64,000 bases of DNA from Roseiarcus sp963784805. Lineage in GTDB: Bacteria; Pseudomonadota; Alphaproteobacteria; Rhizobiales; Beijerinckiaceae. A program made the translations under genes and the position numbers. Position 1 is the stretch's first letter; each line of letters begins with the position of its first letter. This document shows positions 42,469-50,794 of this stretch, piece by piece. Under the pieces are notes generated by a model. The model was not told where the DNA came from. It ran no database searches and was given only the letters and a program-made list of their open reading frames with translations. The stretch covers positions 186,001 through 250,000 of the forward strand of contig CAWASR010000019.1 of assembly GCA_963784805.1 (NCBI GenBank), given 5' to 3'.

Positions 42469-42601
42469 TCGGCTCTCCGCTCAGCCGCCGAGGCCATGTC
42501 TAACACGATTAGCCGTCCGTCGCTAACGCGATTCGCGACCCGGCGATTGACGGAACGCGCAGCGCGGCGTGGTCGGATTCGTGTCCGGCCCCGACCGCCG
42601 A

Positions 42602-43378
42602 TCACGCTTCGACGATCGCGACCGCCCGGGTCCAGCCGGCCGAGGCGCGCTCGATCTTCACCGGAAAACAGGCGACCGTGAAGCCGGTCGAAGGCAGCGT
42701 ATGGAGATTGCCGAGCTTTTCGAGATGGCAATAGCCGATGTGACGTCCCGCCTTATGACCCTCCCAGACGATCGACGCGTCATGCGTCTGAGCGTAGCGC
42801 GCGGCGGTATGGACGAATGGCGCGTCCCAGCTCCAGGCGTCGGTTCCGGTCAGGCGTACGCCGCGCTCGAGCAGATAAAGCGTCGCCTCCGCTCCCATGC
42901 CGCAACCGGAAGCGAGATAGTCTGGGCGCCCGTAATTCGCGCCGGCGCTGGTGTTGACGATGACGATGTCCAGCGGCCTCAACGCATGGCCGATCCGCTT
43001 CAGTTCCGCCTCGACGTCGGCGGCGGTCGCGACAGCGCCGTCGGCGAGATGGCGGAAATCGAGCTTGACGCCGGGCTGGAAGCACCATTCGAGCGGAACC
43101 TGATCAATCGTCCAGGCGCGCTCGCCCTCGTTCATCGTCGAATGATAGTGCCATGGCGCATCGAGATGGGTGCCGTTGTGGGTCGTCAGCTCCACGGTTT
43201 CGATCGCCCAGCCCTGCCCGTCCGGCAAATCCTCGGCCGTGAGCCCTGGGAAGAACGGCAAGATTTGCGGCAGGCTCTGCTTGTGGTCGACGTAGCTGAT
43301 CTTGGGGCGCATCATCGGAGGATCGACCTCCAGGTCGTTCTGGAGCGGCGTTGAAATATCGATGATGCGGCGGCTCAT
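42602..43378 (-). CDS. Cyclase-family metal hydrolase (kynurenine formamidase-like)
   Basis: The 258-residue PF04199 protein has the metal motif H-N-G-T-H-L-D-A-P-W-H (about 68-78) and the C-terminal RLTGTDAWSWDAPF, with E and H ligands at the active site. The family includes KynB and polyketide/isatin hydrolases, so the substrate is uncertain. ATG at 43378 gives the normal start MSRRIIDISTPL. It lies 87 bases after the tryptophanase gene and may share its transcript, hinting at a shared aromatic or amino-acid pathway. Confidence 0.82.
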   Translation of the reverse strand: MSRRIIDISTPLQNDLEVDPPMMRPKISYVDHKQSLPQILPFFPGLTAEDLPDGQGWAIETVELTTHNGTHLDAPWHYHSTMNEGERAWTIDQVPLEWCFQPGVKLDFRHLADGAVATAADVEAELKRIGHALRPLDIVIVNTSAGANYGRPDYLASGCGMGAEATLYLLERGVRLTGTDAWSWDAPFVHTAARYAQTHDASIVWEGHKAGRHIGYCHLEKLGNLHTLPSTGFTVACFPVKIERASAGWTRAVAIVEA

Positions 43379-43465
43379 GGTTTGCTCCTGTTGAACCGTT
43401 TGCGCGCTCAAGGCGCGCTCTCGCGCTGCGCTTGATCGCACAGAACAAACATCATGGCCGCGGTC

Positions 43466-44854
43466 TCAGGGACCAAGGCGGCGCACAGGCTCGAACCGGG
43501 CGGTGAAATGGCGCAGGGCCGGCGGCTCCCAGACGATGCGGTAGCCCGCAAGCCGCTCCTTGGCGGCGGCGATTTCGGCGAACGTCTCGACGATATAGTC
43601 GGCGTGCGACTGGGTATAGACGCGGCGCGGCATCGCCAGTCGCACAAGGTCCATGGCGGCCGGCCGCTCGGCGCCGTCCGTCTGGCGCCCGAACATCACC
43701 GTGCCGATCTCGCTTGCGCGAACGCCTCCGACTTCGTAGAGCGCGCAGGCGAGCGCCTGTCCTGGATATTCGAGCGGCGGAATATGCTTGAGCCAGGCGC
43801 GGGCGTCGACGAACACGGCGTGTCCTCCGGTCGGCTGCACGATCGGCACGCCGAGGCCGATCAGCCTCTCGCCGATATAGGCGTTGGTGCGGGCGCGATA
43901 GGCGAGATAATCCTCGTCGACGATTTCGCTCAAGCCCTGCGCGATCGCCTCCAGATCGCGCCCGGCAAGTCCGCCATAGGTTGGAAAGCCCTCCGTAAGA
44001 ATGAGGCGGGTGCGCGCGCGCTCGGCGAGCTTATCGTCGTTGAGCGCCAGCCAGCCGCCGATATTGGCGAAAGCGTCCTTTTTCGCGCTCATCGTCATGC
44101 CGTCGGCGACGGCGAACATGTCGCGCACGATGTCGACCACCCGCCGCCCGCCCTGCCCCGGCTCGCGGCTCTTGATGAACCAGGCGTTCTCGGCGAAGCG
44201 GCATCCGTCGATGATGAACGGCTTGTCGAACCTGTGCGCCAGCGCCGCCGCGGCGCGGATGTTCTCGAGGCTCGCCGGCTGGCCGCCGCCGGCGTTGTTG
44301 GTGACGGTGATCATGACGCAGGGAACCGAAGGCCCATGCTCGTTCAGGAACGCCTCCAGGCGCGCGCAATCGATATTGCCCTTGAACGGATGCGGCGTCG
44401 CCGTCTCGCGCGACTCCGGCGCCGGAAGGTCGATCGCCTCGGCGCCGGTCGCCTCGATATTGCCGCGCGTGGTGTCGAAATGGGTGTTCGAGGGGATCTT
44501 GCGGCCCCGCCCGCCGATGAGGTGGAACAGAATCGCCTCGGCGGCGCGGCCCTGATGGGTCGGAATGATGTGGCGAAACGGCATCAGGTTCCTGACCGCC
44601 GCCTCGAAGCGCCGGAACGAGGGCGATCCGGCGTAGCTTTCGTCGCCGACCATGATCGCCGCCCACTGACGCGCGCTCATCGCCGACGTGCCGGAATCGG
44701 TCAAGAGATCGATCAGAACGGTCTCGGAATCGAGCGCGAACAGATTGAAATGCGCCGCGGCCAGATAGGCTTTGCGCTCGTCGCGGGTGGTCCGGCGCAA
44801 AGGCTCGACGGATTTGATCCGGAAGGGTTCGATGATCGTCTTCACCTCGGGCAT
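43466..44854 (-). CDS. tnaA: Tryptophanase (PLP beta-eliminating lyase)
   Basis: The 462-residue PLP enzyme cleaves tryptophan to indole, pyruvate and ammonia. Family anchors are IPTHQGRAAE (98-107), D-G-C-R-F-A-E-N (about 216-223), and the Schiff-base lysine in S-A-K-K-D-A-F (K259). To separate it from tyrosine phenol-lyase I compared specificity positions from memory. The H-F-D-T-T-R-G stretch carries Asp (D127), where tryptophanase has Asp and TPL Thr. The later S-E-I-G-T has Ile, where TPL has the tyrosine-binding Arg. Both point to tryptophanase. No tnaC-like leader or tnaB permease is adjacent. Confidence 0.86.
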   Translation of the reverse strand: MPEVKTIIEPFRIKSVEPLRRTTRDERKAYLAAAHFNLFALDSETVLIDLLTDSGTSAMSARQWAAIMVGDESYAGSPSFRRFEAAVRNLMPFRHIIPTHQGRAAEAILFHLIGGRGRKIPSNTHFDTTRGNIEATGAEAIDLPAPESRETATPHPFKGNIDCARLEAFLNEHGPSVPCVMITVTNNAGGGQPASLENIRAAAALAHRFDKPFIIDGCRFAENAWFIKSREPGQGGRRVVDIVRDMFAVADGMTMSAKKDAFANIGGWLALNDDKLAERARTRLILTEGFPTYGGLAGRDLEAIAQGLSEIVDEDYLAYRARTNAYIGERLIGLGVPIVQPTGGHAVFVDARAWLKHIPPLEYPGQALACALYEVGGVRASEIGTVMFGRQTDGAERPAAMDLVRLAMPRRVYTQSHADYIVETFAEIAAAKERLAGYRIVWEPPALRHFTARFEPVRRLGP

Positions 44855-44976
44855 CCTTTCCGCCCCGCTTGCGACGTCGACAGGCTTTCGCGCCGCGGCA
44901 GCTCGTTACTATAGCTTGCCGCGCTCAGCGCCCTGATTGCGGACCCTCGCTCTCTTCCACGCGAGCACGCGCCCCT

Positions 44977-45723
44977 TCACGGCGCCCTCATGAACAGCCC
45001 GATCGTCAGCGCGATCCCAATCGCGACGACGGCGAGCCGCAGCAGCTTCTCGTTGACGGTTTTGAGCATCACCGCTCCGGCCCAGCCGCCGAACGAGGCG
45101 CCGATCGCGGTGACGACGGCCTGAAGCCAGTGCACGTCGTGGGAGAAGGCGAAGATCGCGACCGCGGAGGCGTTCATCACGCCGGCGAGGATGTTCTTGG
45201 CCGCGCCCGCGTTGCGCACGGCAAGCCCCGCCATGGTCAGCGAGGCCATCATCAAAAGGCCGATCCCGCCGCCGAAATAGCCGCCGTAGACGGAAATGAA
45301 GAATTGCACGCTCGCCGCGCCCCAGGGCGGCAGATGCGCCTCGCCCGGCGCCGGGGCCTTGCGAAAGAAGCTGCCCCAGGCGAAGAGAACGGTCGCAAAC
45401 AGCACCAGCCAGGGGACGAGGCGGGCGAAGATCGTCGGCGGCGTCCACAAGAGAATCAGGGCGCCGAGCGCGCCGCCGATGAGGCTGATGGCGAACAGCG
45501 CCCGCATCGACAGGCCGGGCGGGCTCCTGGAGTCCGAACGGCCGGTGAAGCCGGTGACGACCTGCGCCGGAAACAGCGCCACCGTCGAGGTGATGTTGGC
45601 GGCGCGCGCATCCATGCCGGTCAACATCAGCGAGGGAAGGGTGATGAAGGAGCCGCCGCCGGCGAGCGCGTTTTGCGCCCCCGCCCAGATCGAGGCGATG
45701 AACAGGACCACCAAGGCTGTCAT
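44977..45723 (-). CDS. TauE/SafE family anion exporter
   Basis: The 248-residue protein has about eight transmembrane helices and family features: AGAQNALAGGGSFITLPSLMLTGMD near the start and YGGYFGGGIGLLMMA in the middle. TauE/SafE members export sulfoacetate, sulfite or other organic anions; the cargo here is unknown. It lies between the 8-oxoguanine deaminase-like gene and tryptophanase on the same strand, with gaps of 67 and 122 bases. Confidence 0.88.
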   Translation of the reverse strand: MTALVVLFIASIWAGAQNALAGGGSFITLPSLMLTGMDARAANITSTVALFPAQVVTGFTGRSDSRSPPGLSMRALFAISLIGGALGALILLWTPPTIFARLVPWLVLFATVLFAWGSFFRKAPAPGEAHLPPWGAASVQFFISVYGGYFGGGIGLLMMASLTMAGLAVRNAGAAKNILAGVMNASAVAIFAFSHDVHWLQAVVTAIGASFGGWAGAVMLKTVNEKLLRLAVVAIGIALTIGLFMRAP

Positions 45724-45790
45724 GGTCGAGCGCCTTCTCCGATCCCTTCAGGCCTTGCCGCGCCCGGCGAGGCGTTGCGCCGCAGCCGTC

Positions 45791-47119
45791 TCACGCGAAG
45801 TCCCGCGCCGCGCGCTTATGCTCGGCGATCAGCGCCTCGAGGTCGAGCCCGACCGGCTTTCCGTCGACGACCCGCCAATCGCCTGCGACCATCACCCGGT
45901 CGGCCCGGTGCGCCCCGCACAGCACCAGCGCCGCGAGCGGATCATGCGCGCCCGAAAAGCGCGGCTCGTCGAGCGCAAAAAGCGCCAGATCGGCCTCCAG
46001 GCCCGCCGCGATCCGCCCGATGTCGGGTCGGCCGAGGCAGCGCGCCGAGCCTTCCGTCGCCCAGCGCAGGACGTCGAGATGCGTGACCTTGTCGGCGCCG
46101 TAGCGCAGGCGTCCGATCATCAGCGCGTGGCGCAACGCCTCCATCATGTTCGAGGAATCGTTGGAGGCCGAGCCGTCGACGCCGAGGCCGAGCGGCGCGC
46201 CCGCCGCCTCCAGTTCGCAGGTTCGGCAGATGCCGGAGGCGAGCACCATGTTCGAGGCCGCGCAATGGCAGACCCCGACGCCCGCGCGCCCCAGGCGGGC
46301 GATTTCCTCGGCGTTGAAATGAATGCCGTGCGCGAGCCAGACGCGGCTTGACATCCAGCCCGTCACCTCCAGAAGGTCGACCGGCCTGAGGCCATAGGTC
46401 CGAAGGCAGAATTGCTCCTCGTCGTCGGTCTCGCACAGATGGGTGTGCAGCTGGCAATCGTAGGCTTCCGCCAGGCGCGCGCTCTCGCTCATTAGATCCC
46501 TGGAGATCGAAAACGGCGAACAGGGCGCGAGCGCGACCCGGATTTGCGCGCCGGCGCTTCGATCGTGGAACAGCTTGAGCACCCGCTCGCTGTCGGCGAG
46601 AATCGTCTCCTCGTCCTGAACCACGCTGTCGGGCGGCAGGCCGCCGTCCTTGACCGAGAGATTCATCGATCCGCGGCTGACCGTCATGCGGATGCCGAGG
46701 CGTCTCGCCTCCTCAACCTCGATGTCGACCGCGTCCTCGAGCCCCTTTGGATAGAGATAATGATGGTCGGCCGCGGTCGTGCAGCCCGACATCAAAAGCT
46801 CGGTCAGCGCCAGCCGGGCGGCGAGCCTCAGGTGGTTCGGCTTCAGCCGCGCCCAGACCGTATAGAGCGCCATCAGCCAGGGAAAGAGCGGCTTGTTGAT
46901 CGCGTCGGGGTGGGCGCGGGTCAGCGTCTGGTAGAAATGATGGTGGGCGTTGACGAGCCCCGGCAGCACCACATGGGACGAGGCGTCGAAAACCGCGTCG
47001 ACGCGCTCGGGCGTCTCGCCCCGCCCGACCAGGCCCGCGATCCGCGTCCCCTCGACGATGACGCCCCTCTCCGCGCCATCGGCGAATATCGCCAGAGGGT
47101 CCCTGATCCACGTCCGCAT
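45791..47119 (-). CDS. 8-oxoguanine deaminase-like amidohydrolase
   Basis: The 442-residue TIM-barrel amidohydrolase has N-A-H-H-H-F-Y-Q-T-L-T-R-A (metal His pair, about 65), H-L-C-E-T-D, H-G-I-H-F-N, C-H-C-A-A-S-N-M and V-D-G-S-A-S-N-D (metal Asp). The NAHHHFYQTLTRA with the long LFPWLMALYTVWARLKPNHL segment is typical of 8-oxoguanine deaminases and hydroxyatrazine/guanine-type relatives. Deamination of a purine or triazine is inferred. A sigma-70-like promoter lies 30 bases upstream. Confidence 0.84.
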   Translation of the reverse strand: MRTWIRDPLAIFADGAERGVIVEGTRIAGLVGRGETPERVDAVFDASSHVVLPGLVNAHHHFYQTLTRAHPDAINKPLFPWLMALYTVWARLKPNHLRLAARLALTELLMSGCTTAADHHYLYPKGLEDAVDIEVEEARRLGIRMTVSRGSMNLSVKDGGLPPDSVVQDEETILADSERVLKLFHDRSAGAQIRVALAPCSPFSISRDLMSESARLAEAYDCQLHTHLCETDDEEQFCLRTYGLRPVDLLEVTGWMSSRVWLAHGIHFNAEEIARLGRAGVGVCHCAASNMVLASGICRTCELEAAGAPLGLGVDGSASNDSSNMMEALRHALMIGRLRYGADKVTHLDVLRWATEGSARCLGRPDIGRIAAGLEADLALFALDEPRFSGAHDPLAALVLCGAHRADRVMVAGDWRVVDGKPVGLDLEALIAEHKRAARDFA

Positions 47120-47148
47120 GCCCGCCCCGCCCCGATCGCCGCCGGTCT

Positions 47149-47179
47149 TCTATAGCGAGGCGTTTAAGCGGCGTGTCAA
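47149..47179 (-). promoter_or_regulatory. Sigma-70-type promoter upstream of the amidohydrolase
   Basis: On the minus strand TTGACA (47179-47174), 19 bases, TATAGA (47154-47149), about 30 bases before the ATG at 47119. The -35 box lies in the 19-mer GCAACCGCTGTTGACACGC, which recurs with one change before the outer-membrane protein gene at 48.1 kb with the same 19-base spacer. Confidence 0.6.
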
Positions 47180-47190
47180 CAGCGGTTGCC

Positions 47191-48055
47191 TTAGAAGATT
47201 AGAGTCACCTGCGTGCGCAACTGCCAGTCGGCGCCATATTGCGGCTTCACCAGATTATAATAGGCGCCGACCATCAGGTTGACCGGCAGCTTGCCGACCT
47301 TGAACACCCTGCCCGCCCCGGCGCCGACCGGAACGGTCCATTTGGTTCCGGGCGTCTCCCAGTTGGCGGTGACGATCGGCGACGAAGTCACGTACCAGCC
47401 GCCGCCGAAATTGTAGTTGACGAAGGGCTGGGTCAGGAAGTTGTTGTAAGCGTTCCCGCCCGGGCCTCTGGTCCCGCCGAACGACCAGACGTTGTTGGCG
47501 AGCACGCCCGCGACCCAGGGTCCCTTCATATAGACGAGAACGCCGGTCGGGCCGCCGCCCCAGACGTTAGAGCCGAGGCTGGCGTCGCTGATGGTCGGGA
47601 TCTGCACCACCGGCCCCAGACCCCACAGCCAGCCGTTGGTCGGCCTCGCCGGCGACAGGAAAGCGGAGAAGGTCGTCGGACCGGCAGCCGACCGGCACGC
47701 TCGGCAGCGGCGACAGGTCCGGGTTCCAGACCACCGGCAGGATGGTGCGGGTGATGACGTTCCAGTCCGGCGAGATATGGAGCGGGATCACCGGCTGGAT
47801 GTTGAGGATTTCCTGCGTGCCGCCGTGCGGGCCGACGCCGAAATTGGTGTTGCCCTGGAATGGGAAGCTGTAGAGGTCGCCGATCGGGTTCTGCAGCTTC
47901 TTGGCGAGGTCTGAGTCGCTTGCGCCGCCGCTGTCGTCGGCGGGCTTGGCGGCGCCGGCGTCAGGCGTCGCCTGCTGGGCGCGCGCGGGCGCTGCGGCCA
48001 TCAGACAGGCTGCAGCCGAAGCCGCCAGCAGCCCCGCAACTCTGAGTTCCGTCAT
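47191..48055 (-). pseudogene. Outer-membrane beta-barrel protein ('neuromedin U'-annotated family), split by one extra base at 47683
   Basis: The N-terminal frame has a signal peptide (AGLLAASAAACLMAAAPARA) then SDLAKKLQNPIGDLYSFPFQ, GTQEILNIQPVIPLHIS and ITRTILPVVWNPDLSPLPSVP. After one extra base at 47683 it continues as GPTTFSAFLSP, VVQIPTISDASLGSNVWG, VWSFGGTRGP and ends with a terminal Phe (TQVTLIF), as outer-membrane barrels do. The corrected product is about 287 residues and matches the family often annotated 'neuromedin U' in rhizobia (no relation to the hormone). Function unknown; transport of small molecules is a guess. Confidence 0.75.
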
Positions 48056-48123
48056 CGCCTTCCTGCCTCCAGACTGCCGACGGAGAGGCCGCCAGCCTCG
48101 GGATTGCGCATGCCCGCCGCTTC

Positions 48124-48154
48124 CCTATTGGGAGACGCCGAGAGGGCGTGTCAA
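48124..48154 (-). promoter_or_regulatory. Sigma-70-type promoter upstream of the outer-membrane protein gene
   Basis: On the minus strand TTGACA (48154-48149), 19 bases, AATAGG (48129-48124), about 70 bases before the ATG at 48055. Its -35 context GCAACCGCGGTTGACACGC differs by one base from that at 47.2 kb and the spacer length is the same. Confidence 0.5.
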
Positions 48155-48180
48155 CCGCGGTTGCGGCGGGCTTCCTTTCC

Positions 48181-48558
48181 TTACGGAAAGCACGCCGTCG
48201 CTTTGAGCGGCAGACTGACGTTTGTCAGGACCGCCTCGAGCCGAATCGTGACAGTGGCCGCGACCTGATGCCCGCACGCGGGCGTCGAGGCGGTGAAGGT
48301 CGGGCTGTTGATTCCGTGGTATTGACTTTGCGCATAGACCTGCGCCGCCGAGGGGCTGCCGCACTGGCCGGCGTTCACCGAATAGCAGCGCGCGCCTTTT
48401 TGGACCGCATTCTGCAGGCTGACGTTCGAATACAGCAATATGCTCCCGCTTACGCAGCCGATGACGAGGGCCAGAAACACCGGCATGATAAAGGCGAACT
48501 CGACAGCTGCGGCGCCTTTGGCGCTTGAGACGAATTTGCGCATGGGTCGACCGATCAC
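48181..48558 (-). CDS. TadE-like pilus assembly protein
   Basis: The 125-residue protein has the TadE N-terminus: a short basic stretch, then K-G-A-A-A-V-E-F-A-F-I-M-P-V-F hydrophobic helix (about 14-38), the motif that anchors TadE/TadF minor pseudopilins. The extracellular part has four cysteines likely forming disulfides. ATG at 48543 (MRKFVSS) is an alternative start. It follows a second TadE gene by 3 bases. Confidence 0.82.
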   Translation of the reverse strand: MIGRPMRKFVSSAKGAAAVEFAFIMPVFLALVIGCVSGSILLYSNVSLQNAVQKGARCYSVNAGQCGSPSAAQVYAQSQYHGINSPTFTASTPACGHQVAATVTIRLEAVLTNVSLPLKATACFP

Positions 48559-48561
48559 CCG

Positions 48562-49100
48562 CTATTGCAGCCGCATCCAGCTGACCGCGCTGAGCGAAGA
48601 CACCCCCCACCGCCCGACCACGGTGAGGCCGGGGAACATGGGCTCGTAGGGAAGCGTCACGCCGATCTGGACGTAGTCGCCGGGCGATGTGGCCGCGTTG
48701 CCCGCGGCCGAGCAATCGGCAGGCTTGCTGGACGAGACTGCCGACCGACTGCAGGACGCCGCTCGTGTTGACGCAGTAATAGCCTTCCGCCGGATAGCCC
48801 TGCGCCAGGGTGACGCGCGAGCCCAAAGCCGTGCTCTGAATGGCGGTCGTCACCGCGGCGTCTGAGACCCGTACAATTATGCGTGGCCGGAAGCATGGAG
48901 GGCGAGTAGCAGGTCTGCCAGGCCGTCTGCGCGCCGATCTGGGCCGCGTCCGCGACCTGCATCCCCCGGTACTCGTAGACGCTGAAATCGACGGCGTTGG
49001 CGAGGCAGGCGACGAGGAGCATCGCCGCGGCCGCGAATTCGATCGCGGCCGTGCCGCGCGTGTCCCGACGCAGGAAGGCGCGCATGAATTGAGTGTTCAT
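48562..49100 (-). pseudogene. TadE/TadF-like pseudopilin gene with two extra bases (48869, 48721)
   Basis: The start MNTQFMRAFLRRDTRGTAAIEF and helix AAAAMLLVACLANAVDFSVYEY are typical TadE/F. After one extra base at 48869 the protein continues DAAVTTAIQSTALGSRVTLA to SLVQQA. After another at 48721 it continues ADCSAAGNAATSPGDYVQIG to SWMRLQ and stop. The corrected product is about 178 residues. Two insertions within 150 bases in an intact-looking family member suggest sequence error, although real decay is possible. Confidence 0.72.
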
Positions 49101-49105
49101 CGCGA

Positions 49106-50479
49106 TCAATTGACCAGCATGCCGCGGCCGCTGCCCTGCGGCATGTCGAGCCCCGAGGACTGGCATTGGTCATCGTTGGCGAAGATCGAGCCGGTGCCGT
49201 TGATCGTGATGTTGTCCACGACCATCGCGAAGCATCTCTGGCCCTGGCTCGACTTGTTGACCGCGCCGCTCAAGGTGACGGTCGAATGCGGCAGATAGAC
49301 CAGGCCGGAGAGATCCCAGGTCGGGCTGTTGCCGGCGGCGGAAACATTGACGTTGGTGGTCAGACTGGGGTCCTGGTAGAGCGCGACGCCGCTCCAGGCT
49401 CCCGACGTCGGCGCGGCGATGTCCAAAGTTCCACCGCCGGTCGGGACATGCTGATAGCTTGCGCTGTTGGTTCCGCTGAAAACAACCGTCAGGTCGGAGC
49501 CCGACAGCGTAAAGCCGTTGGTGTCGAGCTGGCCGTTTTCGATCACCAGCACCGTATTGTCGAGCGTCGTGTCGCCGGTCAACTGCTGGTCGCCGCAGAC
49601 CACCTTGACGCCGCTGACAGTCGAATTGGCGCCGGACCACTGATTTGACGAAGGAAGCGCCGGGTCTTTCTTCTTTGCCGGCTCTTGTGGGTACGATCCG
49701 CCGCAAGTATCGGCCGGAATGTTGGAGGCCAGCGACGCATACGGATCGGCCACCACCGGCACGCCCGACATCTGGGTGTTGCCGCAGCCGTTGTTGGCGC
49801 CATGGGCCGCTCCGATGGTCGCGTTCAGATTGTGGCCGTTGCAGGTGGCGGTGGTGTCGGACATCACGTTGCAACCCTGCAGGTTCGCGTTCGGCGCGCC
49901 GTTGCTGGTGACGCCTTGGGCGCCGCTGCTCGCCAGAGCCAGAATGCAGTAGCTCGCTCCGCCGGACTTGGTCGCGACCGAACTCGTGTCGACGCTGGTC
50001 ATCGGCCGGGTCTTGACTGTCGACGTGCCCTTGTAGCCAACGATGGGCGAGAGAAATAACGGCACCTGGTCGGTAATCGCCACGGTGTAGCAGTTCGACG
50101 TACATCCGGGGGCCGACGACGTTCGGCTTACCGCGACGACGATGTTCCCGCTTCCATTGACGAAACCGTATTGGGCCGCAACGGCGTTCCCGACCGCGGC
50201 GTAGTTGGAGCCGCCCTCCATCGCCGCCGCGATGGCGGCGGAATCCGAGGCGTTCTGCATGGCGCGCTGATGCATTTGCCAATAGGACGCCTCGATCGCG
50301 AGACCGACTGTTCCGATCAGGACCGGACTGAGGAGCGCAAGCGCGACCGAAACCGAGCCGTCCGATTGTTTGAAATATGCACAAATTCGGCCGAACGGAT
50401 TATAATTCGCAACTGCGCCAAATCGTTTTCGACAGAGGGCGCGAAGACCCGACATTGTGACCGCTCCGAATTTCGTCAT
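49106..50479 (-). CDS. TadG-like pilus assembly protein
   Basis: The 457-residue protein has the Tad N-terminal domain: basic residues, then the helix SVSVALALLSPVLIGTVGLAIEASYW and AMQNASDSAAIAAAMEGGSNY (about 40-88), the PF13400 TadG pattern. A long extracellular part rich in Ser, Thr, Gly and Asn follows, with several Cys pairs, no clear VWA motif, and a C-terminal beta-rich region with QSTVTLSGAVN-like repeats. ATG at 50479 or 50455 could start it. No tadA/B/C, rcpA or pilin gene is present, so the cluster is only the minor-pilin part. Confidence 0.75.
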   Translation of the reverse strand: MTKFGAVTMSGLRALCRKRFGAVANYNPFGRICAYFKQSDGSVSVALALLSPVLIGTVGLAIEASYWQMHQRAMQNASDSAAIAAAMEGGSNYAAVGNAVAAQYGFVNGSGNIVVAVSRTSSAPGCTSNCYTVAITDQVPLFLSPIVGYKGTSTVKTRPMTSVDTSSVATKSGGASYCILALASSGAQGVTSNGAPNANLQGCNVMSDTTATCNGHNLNATIGAAHGANNGCGNTQMSGVPVVADPYASLASNIPADTCGGSYPQEPAKKKDPALPSSNQWSGANSTVSGVKVVCGDQQLTGDTTLDNTVLVIENGQLDTNGFTLSGSDLTVVFSGTNSASYQHVPTGGGTLDIAAPTSGAWSGVALYQDPSLTTNVNVSAAGNSPTWDLSGLVYLPHSTVTLSGAVNKSSQGQRCFAMVVDNITINGTGSIFANDDQCQSSGLDMPQGSGRGMLVN

Positions 50480-50794
50480 TTCGGCTTAGGAACTCGAGGT
50501 TCTAATCGAACTCCTGAAGCCTTCATGGCTCGCATGTAACGTTAGGTCATGACGTCAGTACGAAATCTGCATTGCAATACTGGCGCAGGCTCTGAATAGA
50601 ATGGTTACAATCGCCGAATTAAGAGAATTAAAACAAGAACATCTCTTATCTCATTAAGACGTGTTATGGTTAACGAAAACCAGCACCGGTCGCATTAACG
50701 CATGTTGCTGCTCGTTCATCGCCGCTGTTGAATAAACTCTTCCGTTGCTGATTGGCGCCAACGGTCGACGGCGCGAGACGTCGCTTGCGCCCGC
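50480..50794. other. 315-bp AT-rich region upstream of tadG
   Basis: The region is distinctly AT-rich (about 50580-50680) against GC-rich surroundings. It holds the octamer TTAACCAT on the minus strand (50673-50666) and a one-mismatch copy, GTAACCAT, near 50608. TTAACCAT resembles the CtrA half-site used for cell-cycle genes, including pili, in Caulobacter. The role is inference. No coding signal seen. Confidence 0.45.

Noticed and set aside
43466..44854. Tyrosine phenol-lyase instead of tryptophanase
   Set aside because: Asp at position 127 and Ile in SEIGT fit tryptophanase rather than the Thr and Arg of TPL.
43454..44914. 486-residue plus-strand frame opposite tnaA
   Set aside because: Antisense to a well-conserved tryptophanase; no homology pattern.
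47171..48164. The two 19-mers as a mobile-element direct repeat
   Set aside because: Both contain TTGACA with a -10-like box at the same spacing before a gene start, so a shared promoter explains them better.
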